Below, one piece after another: positions 28,130 to 37,213 of a stretch of 64,000 bases of DNA. Position 1 is the first letter of the stretch. Each line of letters opens with the position of its first letter. Source of the DNA: Aeromicrobium sp. 9AM (GTDB lineage: Bacteria > Actinomycetota > Actinomycetes > Propionibacteriales > Nocardioidaceae); the NCBI RefSeq assembly GCF_902506105.1, contig NZ_LR733303.1, positions 1,116,001 through 1,180,000 of the forward strand, read 5' to 3'. The notes beneath the pieces are model-generated. The model was not told where the DNA came from and did not search any database. It saw only the letters and a program-made list of their open reading frames with translations. The position numbers and the translations under genes are program-made.

Positions 28130-29308
28130 ATGCTTCGTTGGTTGACCGCAGGTGAGTCGCACGGCCCCGCTCTTGTCGCCGTGCTCGAGGGATTGCCCGC
28201 CGGAGTGCAGGTGACCAGCAAGGACATCCAGGCCGCGCTGGCCCGGCGCCGGCTCGGATACGGCCGCGGTGCGCGCATGGCGTTCGAGCAGGACGAGCTC
28301 GAGATCGTCGGCGGGCTGCGGCACGGTTCGACGATGGGCAGCCCGATCGCGCTGCGCATCGGCAACAGCGAGTGGCCCAAGTGGGAGCAGGTCATGGCCG
28401 CCGACCCGGTCGACGCCGACGTGCTCGACGGGCTCAAGCGCAACGCGCCCCTGACGCGCCCCCGCCCGGGTCACGCCGACCTGGCCGGCATGCAGAAGTA
28501 CGGCTTCGACGAGGCCCGCCCGATCCTCGAGCGCGCGAGCGCGCGCGAGACCGCTGCCCGTGTCGCACTCGGCGAGATCGCCGCGCAGTTCATCCAGCAG
28601 ACGACCGGCGCGACGATCGTGTCGCACGTCGTCGAGCTCGGCACCGTACGCGCGCCGGCCGGCGTCATCCCGCGCCATGGTGATGTCGAGGCGCTCGACG
28701 CCGACCCCGTACGCTGCTTCGACCCCGAGACCAGCGCTGCGATGGTCGCCGAGATCGACCAGGCCCACAAGGACGGCGACACGCTCGGCGGCGTCGTCGA
28801 GGTCGTCGTCGAGGGCCTGCCGCCCGGACTCGGCTCGCACACGCACTGGGACAAGCGGCTCGACGGCCGGCTCGCCGCCGCGCTGATGGGCATCCAGGCG
28901 ATCAAGGGTGTCGAGCTCGGCGACGGCTTCGAGCTGGCCCGCACGCGCGGCTCCCTCGCGCACGACGAGATCGTGCCGACCGCCGACGGCATCCGCCGCG
29001 TCTCGGGACGTTCGGGTGGCACCGAGGGCGGCATGACGACGGGCGAGATCCTGCGCGTACGCGCGGCGATGAAGCCCATCGCGACCGTCCCGCGCGCCCT
29101 GCGTACGGTCGACGTCGAGACCGGCGAGGAGGCCCGCGCACACCACCAGCGTTCCGACGTGTGCGCCGTGCCGGCCGCAGGCATCGTCGCCGAGGCCATG
29201 GTGGCGCTCGTCGTCGCCGACTCGATCCTCGAGAAGTTCGCCGGCGACGCCGTCGAGGAGACCCGTCGCAACGTCGAGGGCTACCTCGCGAACCTGAGGC
29301 ACCGTTGA
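28130..29308 (+). CDS. aroC: chorismate synthase
   Basis: Last enzyme of the shikimate pathway, converting EPSP to chorismate with reduced FMN. The 392-residue protein begins [17 protein letters not shown]. It contains [39 protein letters not shown], and [15 protein letters not shown] near 297-311. Start 28130 fits the family N terminus; an in-frame ATG at 28100 would add an unconserved tail. The stop overlaps the aroK TTG. Confidence 0.96.
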   Translation: MLRWLTAGESHGPALVAVLEGLPAGVQVTSKDIQAALARRRLGYGRGARMAFEQDELEIVGGLRHGSTMGSPIALRIGNSEWPKWEQVMAADPVDADVLDGLKRNAPLTRPRPGHADLAGMQKYGFDEARPILERASARETAARVALGEIAAQFIQQTTGATIVSHVVELGTVRAPAGVIPRHGDVEALDADPVRCFDPETSAAMVAEIDQAHKDGDTLGGVVEVVVEGLPPGLGSHTHWDKRLDGRLAAALMGIQAIKGVELGDGFELARTRGSLAHDEIVPTADGIRRVSGRSGGTEGGMTTGEILRVRAAMKPIATVPRALRTVDVETGEEARAHHQRSDVCAVPAAGIVAEAMVALVVADSILEKFAGDAVEETRRNVEGYLANLRHR

Positions 29309-29814
29309 GCCCCGTTGTCGTCCTCGTCGGTCCGCCCGGTGCGGGCAAGACCACGGTGGCCCAGGCGTTGGCCGCCCAGCTCGGTGTGAGCTTCCGCGAC
29401 ACGGACCAGGACATCGAGGCGCGCGAGGGTACGTCGGTGCAGGACATCTTCGTCGACCACGGCGAAGCACATTTCCGCGCGCTCGAGGAGAAGGCCGTCG
29501 CGGCAGCCCTCGCAGATCATGACGGCGTGCTCGCACTCGGCGGTGGCGCCGTGCTCAGCGCGGCGACGCGCGGCCAGCTCGCGCAGCACCGCGTGCTCTT
29601 CCTCGACGTCAGCCTTCCTGCTGCGGTGGCGCGTGTCGGCATGACCGGCAACCGGCCCCTGCTGCTCGGCAACGTCCGTGCGCAGATGAAGAACCTGCTG
29701 GACCAGCGCCGCCCGCTCTACGCCGAGGTGGCCCGATTCACGATCGAGACGGACGAGCTCGACGCCGCCCAGGTGACCGACCGGGCACTCGACCTGATCA
29801 AGGAGGACCGATGA
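29305..29814 (+). CDS. aroK: shikimate kinase
   Basis: Phosphorylates shikimate at the 3-hydroxyl. The 169-residue P-loop kinase has Walker [10 protein letters not shown] (8-16), the shikimate-binding DTDQDIE (near 33) and GGGAV (near 80). The lid is in GNRPLLLG. It starts with a TTG whose last two bases and the next A form the aroC stop (TTGA). The rare start and overlap suggest expression by coupling. Confidence 0.93.
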   Translation: MSPVVVLVGPPGAGKTTVAQALAAQLGVSFRDTDQDIEAREGTSVQDIFVDHGEAHFRALEEKAVAAALADHDGVLALGGGAVLSAATRGQLAQHRVLFLDVSLPAAVARVGMTGNRPLLLGNVRAQMKNLLDQRRPLYAEVARFTIETDELDAAQVTDRALDLIKEDR

Positions 29815-30905
29815 CCACGCGCCTGACCGTGCCGACCGATCGACCGTACGACGTGGTGATCGGCAACGGCGTGCACGAGCAGCTGCGCGGACTCGTCGGA
29901 TTCGGCCTCGGCGTGCTGCGGGTCGCGATCATCCATTCCCCGACGATGGCCAAGCAGGCAGAGGTCCTGCGTGAGCCGCTCGTGTCTGACGCGCTCGAGG
30001 TGCACCTCATCGAGGTTCCCGACGGCGAGCAGGCCAAGACCTCCGACGTGCTGGCATTCTGCTGGAAGGTGCTCGGCGAGACCGGGTTCACCCGCTCCGA
30101 CGTCATCGTCGGCCTCGGCGGCGGCGCCACGACCGACCTCGCCGGGTTCGTCGCGGCGACGTGGCTGCGCGGCGTGCGCTTCGTCAACGTGCCGACCACG
30201 GTGCTCGGCATGGTCGACGCCGCGGTGGGCGGCAAGACCGGCGTCAACACCTCTGAGGGCAAGAACCTCGTCGGTGCGTTCCACGAGCCCGTCGGGGTGC
30301 TGTGCGACCTGGATGTCCTGCAGAGCCTGCCCCCGGCCGAGCTGCGCAGCGGTCTCGCCGAGGTCGCCAAGTGCGGTTTCATCGCCGACCCGACGATCCT
30401 CGACCTGATCGAGGCGGCGCCGGAGGCCGTCACGGAGGCGTCGTCGCCGATCGTCGCGGAGCTGATCGCCAAGGGCATCACCGTCAAGGCGCGCGCCGTC
30501 GCAGGGGACCTCCGCGAGACGGGCGAGGACGGGCAGATCGGGCGCGAGGCGCTCAACTACGGTCATACGTTCGGCCACGCCGTCGAGCGGTTCGAGCACT
30601 ACCGCATCCGGCACGGCGAGGCGGTCTCGATCGGCATGGTCTTCGTCGCCGAGGTGGCGCACCGGGCCGGCCGGATCGATCAGGACCTGCTGGACCGCCA
30701 TCGCTCGATCCTCGGCACGCTGGGGCTCCCCATGACGTACCGCCCGGGCATCTGGGAGGCGCTGTCGGCCACGATGCGGCTGGACAAGAAGACGCGTGGC
30801 GACCAGCTGCGGTTCGTCGTCCTTGACGGCCTGGCCAGGCCCACGATCCTGGCCGGTCCCGACGAGCAGCTGATCCTGGACGCCTACCGGGCCATCTCGT
30901 CGTGA
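29811..30905 (+). CDS. aroB: 3-dehydroquinate synthase
   Basis: Converts DAHP to 3-dehydroquinate, using NAD and a divalent metal. The 364-residue protein has the nucleotide motif GLGGGATTDLAGFVAATW (near 101-118) and PTTVLGMVDAAVGGKTGVN (near 128-146). Metal-ligand region LNYGHTFGHAVE follows near 247-258. ATGA overlap with aroK and GTGA overlap with the peptidase gene continue the coupled operon. Confidence 0.95.
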   Translation: MTTRLTVPTDRPYDVVIGNGVHEQLRGLVGFGLGVLRVAIIHSPTMAKQAEVLREPLVSDALEVHLIEVPDGEQAKTSDVLAFCWKVLGETGFTRSDVIVGLGGGATTDLAGFVAATWLRGVRFVNVPTTVLGMVDAAVGGKTGVNTSEGKNLVGAFHEPVGVLCDLDVLQSLPPAELRSGLAEVAKCGFIADPTILDLIEAAPEAVTEASSPIVAELIAKGITVKARAVAGDLRETGEDGQIGREALNYGHTFGHAVERFEHYRIRHGEAVSIGMVFVAEVAHRAGRIDQDLLDRHRSILGTLGLPMTYRPGIWEALSATMRLDKKTRGDQLRFVVLDGLARPTILAGPDEQLILDAYRAISS

Positions 30906-31969
30906 GCGCCGCCGCACGCCGCGAGCGCCTCACCGCCCTGCTCGCCGAGCGCGAGCTCGACGGGATCGTCGTCACGGCGCTGGTCAACGTCCGCTACCTG
31001 ACCGGGTTCACCGGCTCCAACGGTGCACTCATCGTGCCTCGTGACGGTGCTGCGGTGTTCCTGACCGACGGGCGCTATCGCGACCAGGCGGCGGCCGAGC
31101 TGCCTGACGTCGAGCACCGCATCGGCCGCGACCTGATCGGCACTGCCGCAGAGCTCGTCACCGCCGGCACCTGGGCGGTCGAGACGCACCTGCTGAGCGT
31201 CGACTCCCACGCCCGGCTCACGGAGCTGGCGGCTGGTACGTCGCTCGTACCCGCCGACCGCGTCGTCGAGTCGCTGCGCCAGGTCAAGGACGAGGTGGAG
31301 ATCACCGCGCTGCGGCGCGCGTGCGACCTCTCGACCCGGGCCCTTGACTCGCTGCTGCAGGGCCCCTTGGTTGGCCGCACCGAGCGGGCTGTCGCCCGTG
31401 ACCTGGAGAACCGGATGCTCGATCTCGGTGCCGAGGCCATCGCGTTCGAGACGATCCTTGCCGCCGGTGAGAACTCCGCGATCCCGCACCACAGCCCGAC
31501 CGATCGGGTCCTTGCCGACGGCGACCTGGTCAAGATCGACTTCGGCGCCCGCGTCGACGGCTATCACGCCGACTGCACCCGTACGTTCGTGCTCGGCACG
31601 GCCGACGACTGGCAGCGCGAGATCCACGCGGCCGTCAAGGAGTCACAGGCCGCCGGTCTCGAGGCCCTCCGCGAGGGCGTCGTGGTCGCCGATTCGTACG
31701 CTGCGGCGACGTCAGCGCTGGAGGCATCGGGGTGGCTCCATGCGTTCACGACGGGCCTCGGGCACGGGGTCGGGCTCGAGATCCATGAGGACCCGTTCAT
31801 CGGGCCTTCGCAGGCAGGTAAACTGGCTAGTCGCACTGTCCTCACGATGGAGCCGGGCATCTACGTCCCGGGTCGCGGGGGAGTGCGTATCGAAGACACC
31901 GTCCTCGTGACCACGGGCAGCCCCGAGGTGCTCACCACGATGACCAAAGACCTCCTGGAGATTGGCTGA
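30902..31969 (+). CDS. pepQ: Xaa-Pro aminopeptidase/dipeptidase (M24B)
   Basis: A 355-residue metallopeptidase of the creatinase/prolidase fold that cuts peptides with proline at P1'. An N-terminal creatinase-like domain (about 1-130) precedes the M24 catalytic domain. Metal ligands are visible in [17 protein letters not shown] (two Asp), [14 protein letters not shown] (His), [10 protein letters not shown] (Glu) and RIEDTVLVT (Glu). It sits directly before efp, as in many bacteria, with a TGATG overlap. Confidence 0.92.
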   Translation: MSAAARRERLTALLAERELDGIVVTALVNVRYLTGFTGSNGALIVPRDGAAVFLTDGRYRDQAAAELPDVEHRIGRDLIGTAAELVTAGTWAVETHLLSVDSHARLTELAAGTSLVPADRVVESLRQVKDEVEITALRRACDLSTRALDSLLQGPLVGRTERAVARDLENRMLDLGAEAIAFETILAAGENSAIPHHSPTDRVLADGDLVKIDFGARVDGYHADCTRTFVLGTADDWQREIHAAVKESQAAGLEALREGVVVADSYAAATSALEASGWLHAFTTGLGHGVGLEIHEDPFIGPSQAGKLASRTVLTMEPGIYVPGRGGVRIEDTVLVTTGSPEVLTTMTKDLLEIG

Positions 31970-32532
31970 TGGCCACCACGAACGACATCAAGAACGGCAT
32001 GGTCCTCGACCTCGACGGACAGCTCTGGTCCGTCGTGTGGTTCCAGCACCACAAGCCCGGCAAGGGCGGTGCGATGGTCAAGACGACCCTCAAGAACGTC
32101 ATGAGCGGCAAGACCGTCGACAAGACCTTCAACGCCGGGCTCAAGATCGAGACAGCCAACGTCGACAAGCGCGACTTCCAGTACCTCTACCACGACGGCG
32201 ACTCGTACGTCTTCATGGACAAGACGACGTACGACCAGGTCAACATCTCCGAGGCCGTCGTCGGCGACGCCAAGGACTACATGCTCGACAACCAGGACGC
32301 GATGGTCGCGATGCACGAGGGTGTGCCGCTCTACATCGAGCTCCCCGCGTCGGTCGAGCTGCTCGTCGAGTACACCGAGCCGGGCCTGCAGGGCGACCGC
32401 TCGAGCGGCGGCACCAAGCCCGCCCGCCTCGAGACCGGCAAGGAGATCCAGGTCCCGCTGTTCATCGTCAACGGCGAGAAGATCAAGGTCGACACCCGCG
32501 ACGGCAGCTACCTCGGTCGCGTGCAGAGCTGA
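31969..32532 (+). CDS. efp: translation elongation factor P
   Basis: The 187-residue EF-P rescues ribosomes stalled at polyproline stretches. It has an N-terminal KOW-like domain with the tip loop HKPGKGGAM, whose Lys (near position 32) is the modifiable residue in the family. Two OB domains follow. Stop and start overlap with nusB (TGATG). The pepQ-efp-nusB order is conserved. Confidence 0.96.
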   Translation: MATTNDIKNGMVLDLDGQLWSVVWFQHHKPGKGGAMVKTTLKNVMSGKTVDKTFNAGLKIETANVDKRDFQYLYHDGDSYVFMDKTTYDQVNISEAVVGDAKDYMLDNQDAMVAMHEGVPLYIELPASVELLVEYTEPGLQGDRSSGGTKPARLETGKEIQVPLFIVNGEKIKVDTRDGSYLGRVQS

Positions 32533-32942
32533 TGTCTGCGCGCACCAAGTCCCGCAAGCGCGCCCTCGACATCCTCTTCGAGTCCGAGGCGCAGAGCCTG
32601 CCGCCCGGCGGCACCCTCGAGGACCGTCGGGCCGACACCGAGTACCCCGTCAACGACTATGCCGTGCTGCTGATCGAGGGCGTCGTCACGCACCGTGACC
32701 GGCTCGACGAGATCATCACCGAGAACGCCAAGGACTGGACGCTCGACCGCATGCCGGCCGTCGACCGCAACCTGCTGCGCATCGGCGCCTACGAGATCCT
32801 CTACGTCGACGACGTTCCCGACGCGGTCGCCGTCAGCGAGGCCGTGAGTCTCGCGAGTGATCTGTCGACCGATGAGTCGCCGTCATTCGTCAACGGGCTG
32901 CTGAGCCGCATCGTCGAGCTCAAACCGACCCTGACCTCCTGA
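32532..32942 (+). CDS. nusB: transcription antitermination factor NusB
   Basis: A 136-residue all-helical RNA-binding protein that works with NusE/S10 in rRNA antitermination. It begins with RTKSRKRALDILFESEAQ and contains WTLDRMPAVDRNLLRIGAYEIL and DESPSFVNGLLSRIV. It is last in the efp operon, and a large inverted-repeat structure begins 2 nt after its stop. Confidence 0.94.
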   Translation: MSARTKSRKRALDILFESEAQSLPPGGTLEDRRADTEYPVNDYAVLLIEGVVTHRDRLDEIITENAKDWTLDRMPAVDRNLLRIGAYEILYVDDVPDAVAVSEAVSLASDLSTDESPSFVNGLLSRIVELKPTLTS

Positions 32943-32943
32943 A

Positions 32944-33016
32944 ACCTCCGCGATGTGTTGACTTACAGGCGCTAAAACGCCGGGATAGCGCCTAGAACAT
33001 CACAAACCGCGGAGGT
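32944..33016 (+). terminator. nested three-helix inverted repeat after nusB
   Basis: ACCTCCGCG (32944-32952) pairs with CGCGGAGGT (33008-33016). Inside it, GATGT (32952-32956) pairs with ACATC (32997-33001), and AGGCGCTA (32967-32974) pairs with TAGCGCCT (32986-32993). The nested stems suggest a long terminator or a regulatory RNA. A terminator for the efp-nusB transcript is the simplest reading. Confidence 0.55.
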
Positions 33017-33098
33017 CCTGTCACGCGCTCGGCGCAAACTAGTTGAAAAATAAGTCGTCCCGAACGTCATATTCCTGACAGACAACACTCTCCATGTG

Positions 33099-33143
33099 TG
33101 AAGCCCACAGGCTTCATCGGGGATTCGAGGCCTACAGGCCTCG
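33099..33143 (+). promoter_or_regulatory. twin 18-nt hairpins in the leader of the glycosyltransferase gene
   Basis: TGAAGCC-CACA-GGCTTCA (33099-33116) and CGAGGCC-TACA-GGCCTCG (33126-33143) are two perfect 7-bp hairpins. Both have YACA loops and they are separated by 9 nt. They sit 20 nt before the GTG at 33164. If translation began at 33098 they would instead encode a PTG repeat. A structured 5' leader seems more likely. Confidence 0.5.
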
Positions 33144-33163
33144 TCGTGGAGACAGGGGAATGT

Positions 33164-33895
33164 GTGATCACCGACGAACTCATCGATCGCATGGCGGAAA
33201 AGTGCATCCTGAACGACGACGACTTCGACGCAGCTGTGCTCGATCTGCGGCCGAAACGCATTCAGACCGTCAACCTGCACCACCTGGCACTCGCCTCGAA
33301 GTCGAAGGACTTCGCCAAGACCATCGACGAGGCGGACTTCATCACGGCTGATGGCTGGCCGATCGTCTCGCTGATGAGGTCGCGCGGCATCGATCCGGCC
33401 CGCGTCACGGGCTCGGAGTTCATCGAGCGGATGCTCGCGGGGCGCCAGTTCCACGGCAAGAAGGCGGCCATCCTCGGCGCCGACCGCCACGCCGGCTACG
33501 ACTTCCGTGGTCAGCTGCACAACTCGGGGCTCGAGGTCGCGTTCCGTGACCACGGTCAGCGCGGCGACTGGAAGCCCAAGCGCCTCGCCAAGAAGCTGCA
33601 GAAGTACGGCGTCGACCTCCTGATCGTCGCCGTCACCCCGCCGTTCGGCGACATGATCGGCGAAGAGGTCCGCCGCGCCGGATTCCACGGCGTCGTGCTC
33701 AACGTCGGCGGCGCCGTCAACATGGTCACCGGCAACGCCACGATGGCCCCGCACTGGGTGCGGGCCACCAAGCTCGAGTGGTTCTACCGCCTGGCCCAGG
33801 AGCCGCGCCGACTGTTTCGGCGCTACTTCATCGAGTGCCTGCCGGTGTTCCTCAAGGTCATCCTGCCGAGCTATCTGCGTCGCAGCCGCGTCTGA
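33164..33895 (+). CDS. WecG/TagA/CpsF-family glycosyltransferase
   Basis: A 243-residue glycosyltransferase of the family that adds N-acetylmannosamine(uronic acid)-type sugars to lipid-linked intermediates. It has ADGWPIVSLMR (near 66), TGSEFIERML, VLNVGGAVNMVTG and the family C-terminal block PHWVRATKLEWFYRL followed by RLFRRY. The usual GTPKQE motif reads TPPFGD. I prefer the GTG at 33164, preceded by AGGGGAA. A GTG at 33098 adds 22 residues encoded by twin hairpins. It is isolated between nusB and pyrR, where many actinobacteria carry bldD. Confidence 0.82.
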   Translation: MITDELIDRMAEKCILNDDDFDAAVLDLRPKRIQTVNLHHLALASKSKDFAKTIDEADFITADGWPIVSLMRSRGIDPARVTGSEFIERMLAGRQFHGKKAAILGADRHAGYDFRGQLHNSGLEVAFRDHGQRGDWKPKRLAKKLQKYGVDLLIVAVTPPFGDMIGEEVRRAGFHGVVLNVGGAVNMVTGNATMAPHWVRATKLEWFYRLAQEPRRLFRRYFIECLPVFLKVILPSYLRRSRV

Positions 33896-33911
33896 GCCGC
33901 CCCCACATACC

Positions 33912-33961
33912 GTGGCGTCGGGGGCCTACTCCCTCCCGGATACTCCCGCCCCCGGCGTCAC
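33912..33961. terminator. 14-bp hairpin between convergent genes
   Basis: The arms 33912-33925 and 33948-33961 pair over 14 positions with two G-U wobbles. It lies between the glycosyltransferase gene and the minus-strand small gene, so it can act in either direction. Confidence 0.7.
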
Positions 33962-33967
33962 GCCTTC

Positions 33968-34000
33968 CTGTCTCGTTCTGACGGCTGTCTCGTTCTGACG
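33968..34000. repeat. 16-bp tandem direct repeat
   Basis: CTGTCTCGTTCTGACG occurs at 33968-33983 and again at 33985-34000, perfectly, with one base between. It lies just beyond the 3' end of the minus-strand small gene. Confidence 0.85.
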
Positions 34001-34004
34001 CGAC

Positions 34005-34205
34005 TCACTTGGAGGGCTCTGGTGTCTTGCAGTCGACCTTGGGGTTGACCCCGACGTAGTTGAGTGGACCCGCGAGGATCGTCAGCACGGTGTCGCCCAC
34101 CTTGGCGCAGTCCGCGTCGCCCGACGACGAGAAGTAGTCCCGTTGGGCGGCCGCGAGCACCCCGATCACGAGCCAGATGAGTACGACGACGGTTCCGATG
34201 CGCAT
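34005..34205 (-). CDS. small conserved membrane or secreted protein
   Basis: A 66-residue protein with an N-terminal hydrophobic helix (residues 3-20, possibly an uncleaved signal). The extracytoplasmic tail contains QRDYF, two cysteines (DCAK and VDCK) and a TILAGPLNYVGVNPKV segment. That segment looks like a small family I have seen in other actinobacteria; no function is known. AGGAGG lies 6 nt before the ATG, giving strong support for translation. Confidence 0.8.
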   Translation of the reverse strand: MRIGTVVVLIWLVIGVLAAAQRDYFSSSGDADCAKVGDTVLTILAGPLNYVGVNPKVDCKTPEPSK

Positions 34206-34296
34206 GTTGCCTCCTGGTGGTGGGGACTACCCCGAGCGCCCGATCTGCAATCGCGCAGCTGGTCGAGCCGCGTCCGGATCAGGGGTGACGCGCTGC

Positions 34297-34302
34297 TAGG
34301 CT
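34297..34302 (+). promoter_or_regulatory. -10 box of the pyr operon promoter
   Basis: TAGGCT lies 60 nt before the pyrR ATG. The predicted transcription start near 34309 leaves a leader long enough to contain the PyrR-binding hairpin. Confidence 0.55.
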
Positions 34303-34320
34303 GACCGACGAACATCGACA

Positions 34321-34357
34321 TCCTTTAACGGCCGTCCCGAGAGGCGGAGAAGGAGGT
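34321..34357 (+). promoter_or_regulatory. PyrR-binding loop that sequesters the pyrR ribosome-binding site
   Basis: TCCTT (34321-34325) can pair with AAGGA (34350-34354), part of the Shine-Dalgarno AAGGAGG. CCG (34332-34334) can pair with CGG (34345-34347). The loop between, TCCCGAGAGG (34335-34344), matches the PyrR-binding loop core. Actinobacterial PyrR represses translation by binding such a loop when uridine nucleotides are abundant (described in Mycobacterium smegmatis). The fold was done by eye. Confidence 0.72.
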
Positions 34358-34362
34358 CAGAC

Positions 34363-34971
34363 ATGGTTGCGTCTGATGACGCCCCCCGTGCTGACAGTGC
34401 GCACATCCCCGAAGCGGTGCCTGCACCCGCTCGAACCGTCCTGGACGACAAGGACATCTCCCGCGCGTTGACGCGCATCACGCACGAGATCCTCGAGCGC
34501 AACCGCGACGCGTCCGACATCGTGCTCCTGGGCATCCCGACCCGCGGGGTGCACCTGGCCCGGCGCATCGCGAAGCGCATGTCCGACGTCGAGGGCCGAC
34601 CCATCACCGCCGGTGCGCTCGACATCACGATGTATCGCGACGACCTGCGGCTCAAGCCCGCTCGCGCGCTGGAGCACACCGAGATCCCCGACGACATCGA
34701 CGGCAAGATCGTTGTACTGGTCGATGACGTGCTGTTCTCCGGCCGTACGATTCGCGCCGCGCTCGACGCGCTCAACGAGCTGGGCCGGCCCAAGGCCGTG
34801 CAGCTCGCCGTGCTGATCGACCGTGGCCACCGCGAGCTGCCGATCCGGGCTGACTTCGTGGGCAAGAACCTGCCGACCTCGCTGGTCGAGAAGGTCAAGG
34901 TCGCGCTGACCGAGTCAGACGAGCGCGATGCCGTCGACATCCAAGGCACCAACGGGGGAGCGGCATCATGA
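34363..34971 (+). CDS. pyrR: PyrR, pyrimidine operon RNA-binding regulator
   Basis: A 202-residue PRTase-fold protein that senses UMP/UTP, binds pyr mRNA and usually retains weak uracil phosphoribosyltransferase activity. The PRPP motif [19 protein letters not shown] lies near 122-140. [11 protein letters not shown] and the [19 protein letters not shown] end block are typical. The ATG follows AAGGAGG 7 nt upstream, inside a predicted PyrR-responsive hairpin. The stop overlaps pyrB. Confidence 0.95.
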   Translation: MVASDDAPRADSAHIPEAVPAPARTVLDDKDISRALTRITHEILERNRDASDIVLLGIPTRGVHLARRIAKRMSDVEGRPITAGALDITMYRDDLRLKPARALEHTEIPDDIDGKIVVLVDDVLFSGRTIRAALDALNELGRPKAVQLAVLIDRGHRELPIRADFVGKNLPTSLVEKVKVALTESDERDAVDIQGTNGGAAS

Positions 34972-35921
34972 CTTTCACGCACCTGCTCAGCGCGGGCGAC
35001 CTCGACCGTACGGATGCGATCCGCATCCTCGACACCGCCGAGGAGCTCCTCGGGGTGGCGAGCCGGCCGATCAAGAAGCTGCCGACGCTGCGCGGCCGCA
35101 CCGTGGTCAACCTGTTCTTCGAGGACTCGACCCGCACCCGCATCTCGTTCGAGGCGGCGGCCAAGCGGCTCAGCGCCGACGTCATCAACTTCTCCGCCAA
35201 GGGCTCGAGCGTCTCCAAGGGCGAGAGCCTCAAGGACACCGCGCTGACCCTGCAGGCCATGGGTGCCGATGCAGTCGTCGTACGCCACCAGCACTCCGGC
35301 GCCCCGCACCGGCTGGCCAAGGCCAAGTGGACCAACGGAGCGGTCATCAACGCCGGCGACGGCACGCACGAGCACCCGACGCAGGCGCTGCTCGACGCGT
35401 TCACGATGCGCCGGCACCTGGGCGACCTCGAGGGCAAGAACATCACGATCGTCGGCGACGTCCTGCACAGCCGCGTCGCCCGCTCCAACGCGCTGCTGCT
35501 CGACACGCTGGGCGCCAACGTCACGCTCGTCGCGCCGCCGACGCTGTTGCCGGTCGGCGTCGAGAAGTGGCCGGTCGACACGTCGTACGACCTCGACTCG
35601 TCGCTCGAGAAGGCCGACGCCGTCATGATGCTGCGCGTTCAGCAGGAGCGCATGAACGCCGCGTTCTTCCCCAGCGCCCGCGAGTACAGCCGCCGCTACG
35701 GCCTCGACACCCCGCGGCTCAACCGGCTGCCCGACCACGCGATCGTCATGCACCCCGGTCCGATGAACCGCGGCATGGAGATCACCGCCGACGTCGCCGA
35801 CCACGTGCGCTCGGTCATCGTCGAGCAGGTCACCAACGGCGTCGCCGTACGCATGGCCGTCCTCTACCTCCTCCTCGGCGGCGCGGCCGGGGAACCCACC
35901 AGCGAAGAAGGCACTGAATGA
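34968..35921 (+). CDS. pyrB: aspartate carbamoyltransferase catalytic subunit
   Basis: Condenses carbamoyl phosphate with aspartate, the committed step of pyrimidine synthesis. The 317-residue protein has the carbamoyl-phosphate motif [13 protein letters not shown] (near 49-61), [12 protein letters not shown] and [10 protein letters not shown]. No regulatory pyrI is present, as is usual when pyrC follows. ATGA overlaps link it to both neighbours. Confidence 0.96.
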   Translation: MTFTHLLSAGDLDRTDAIRILDTAEELLGVASRPIKKLPTLRGRTVVNLFFEDSTRTRISFEAAAKRLSADVINFSAKGSSVSKGESLKDTALTLQAMGADAVVVRHQHSGAPHRLAKAKWTNGAVINAGDGTHEHPTQALLDAFTMRRHLGDLEGKNITIVGDVLHSRVARSNALLLDTLGANVTLVAPPTLLPVGVEKWPVDTSYDLDSSLEKADAVMMLRVQQERMNAAFFPSAREYSRRYGLDTPRLNRLPDHAIVMHPGPMNRGMEITADVADHVRSVIVEQVTNGVAVRMAVLYLLLGGAAGEPTSEEGTE

Positions 35922-37213
35922 CCTCGTACGTCATCCGGGGAGCGAACATCCTCGGCGAGACCGTCAATGACATCACGATCGAGGACGGCGTCATCACCGC
36001 GATCGGCACCGGGCTCGAGGGCGACGAGACGATCGACGCGACCGGCCTGGTCGCGCTGCCCGGACTCGTCGACCTGCACACCCACGTACGCGAGCCGGGC
36101 CGCGAGGACGCTGAGACCGTCCTGACCGGCTCCAAGGCCGCCGCACGCGGCGGATTCACCTGTGTGCACGCCATGGCCAACACCGATCCCGTCGCCGACA
36201 CGGCAGGTGTGGTCGAGCAGGTCTGGCGGCTCGGCCGCGAAGGTGGCTACTGCGACGTGCAGCCCGTCGGCGCCGTCACGATCGGCCTCGGCGGCTCGCG
36301 CCTGGCCGAGCTCGGTGCGATGGCCGACTCCGCTGCGGGCGTGCGGGTGTTCTCCGACGACGGCAAGTGTGTCTCGGACGCGGTGATCATGCGCAGGGCG
36401 CTGGAGTACGTCAAGGCGTTCGACGGCGTCATCGCACAGCACGCCCAGGAGCCGCGCCTGACCGAGGGCGCCCAGATGAACGAGGGCCCGCTGTCCGGCG
36501 AGCTCGGCCTCACCGGTTGGCCCGCTGTCGCCGAGGAGGCGATCATCGCCCGCGACGTCCTGCTCGCCGAGCACGTCGGATCGCGCCTGCACGTGTGCCA
36601 CCTGTCGACCCGCGGTTCGGTCGAGATCATCCGCTGGGCCAAGGGCCGCGGCATCGACGTCACCGCCGAGGTCACGCCGCACCACCTGCTGCTGAGCGAC
36701 GACCTGGTCCGCAGCTACGACCCGATCTACAAGGTCAACCCGCCGCTGCGCTCCAACGACGACGTCGCCGCCGTGCGCGAGGGCCTGGCCGACGGCACGA
36801 TTGACATCGTGGCCACGGATCACGCCCCGCACCCGATGGAGGACAAGGAGTGCGAGTGGTCCGCTGCCGCGTTCGGCATGCTCGGTCTCGAGACCGCGCT
36901 GTCGGTCGTGCAGCAGACCATGGTCGACACCGGCCTGCTGACCTGGGCGCAGGTCGCCGACAAGATGTCCGCCAAGCCCGCCTCGATCGGCCGCGTACGC
37001 GACCAGGGGCGCCCGCTCGAGGCGGGGGAGCCGGCCAACATCGTGCTGGTCGACCCGGCCGCGACACGGGTCATCGACGCACGAGACACCGCCTCGCTGT
37101 CGCGCAACAACCCGTACGCCGGGCTGACGTTGCCCGGTGAGGTCGTCGCGACGTTCCTGCGCGGCAGACCGACCGTCCGCGACCGCGCACTCGTGGAAGG
37201 AGTGACGGTATGA
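35918..37213 (+). CDS. pyrC: dihydroorotase
   Basis: Cyclises carbamoyl aspartate to dihydroorotate. The 431-residue type I dihydroorotase has the metal motif [13 protein letters not shown] (near 51-63) and the His residues of VCHLSTRGS and [11 protein letters not shown]. The catalytic Asp is in VATDHAPHP (near 304-312). It overlaps pyrB and carA by ATGA. Some relatives have a small membrane protein gene between pyrC and carA, and none is present here. Confidence 0.95.
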   Translation: MTSYVIRGANILGETVNDITIEDGVITAIGTGLEGDETIDATGLVALPGLVDLHTHVREPGREDAETVLTGSKAAARGGFTCVHAMANTDPVADTAGVVEQVWRLGREGGYCDVQPVGAVTIGLGGSRLAELGAMADSAAGVRVFSDDGKCVSDAVIMRRALEYVKAFDGVIAQHAQEPRLTEGAQMNEGPLSGELGLTGWPAVAEEAIIARDVLLAEHVGSRLHVCHLSTRGSVEIIRWAKGRGIDVTAEVTPHHLLLSDDLVRSYDPIYKVNPPLRSNDDVAAVREGLADGTIDIVATDHAPHPMEDKECEWSAAAFGMLGLETALSVVQQTMVDTGLLTWAQVADKMSAKPASIGRVRDQGRPLEAGEPANIVLVDPAATRVIDARDTASLSRNNPYAGLTLPGEVVATFLRGRPTVRDRALVEGVTV

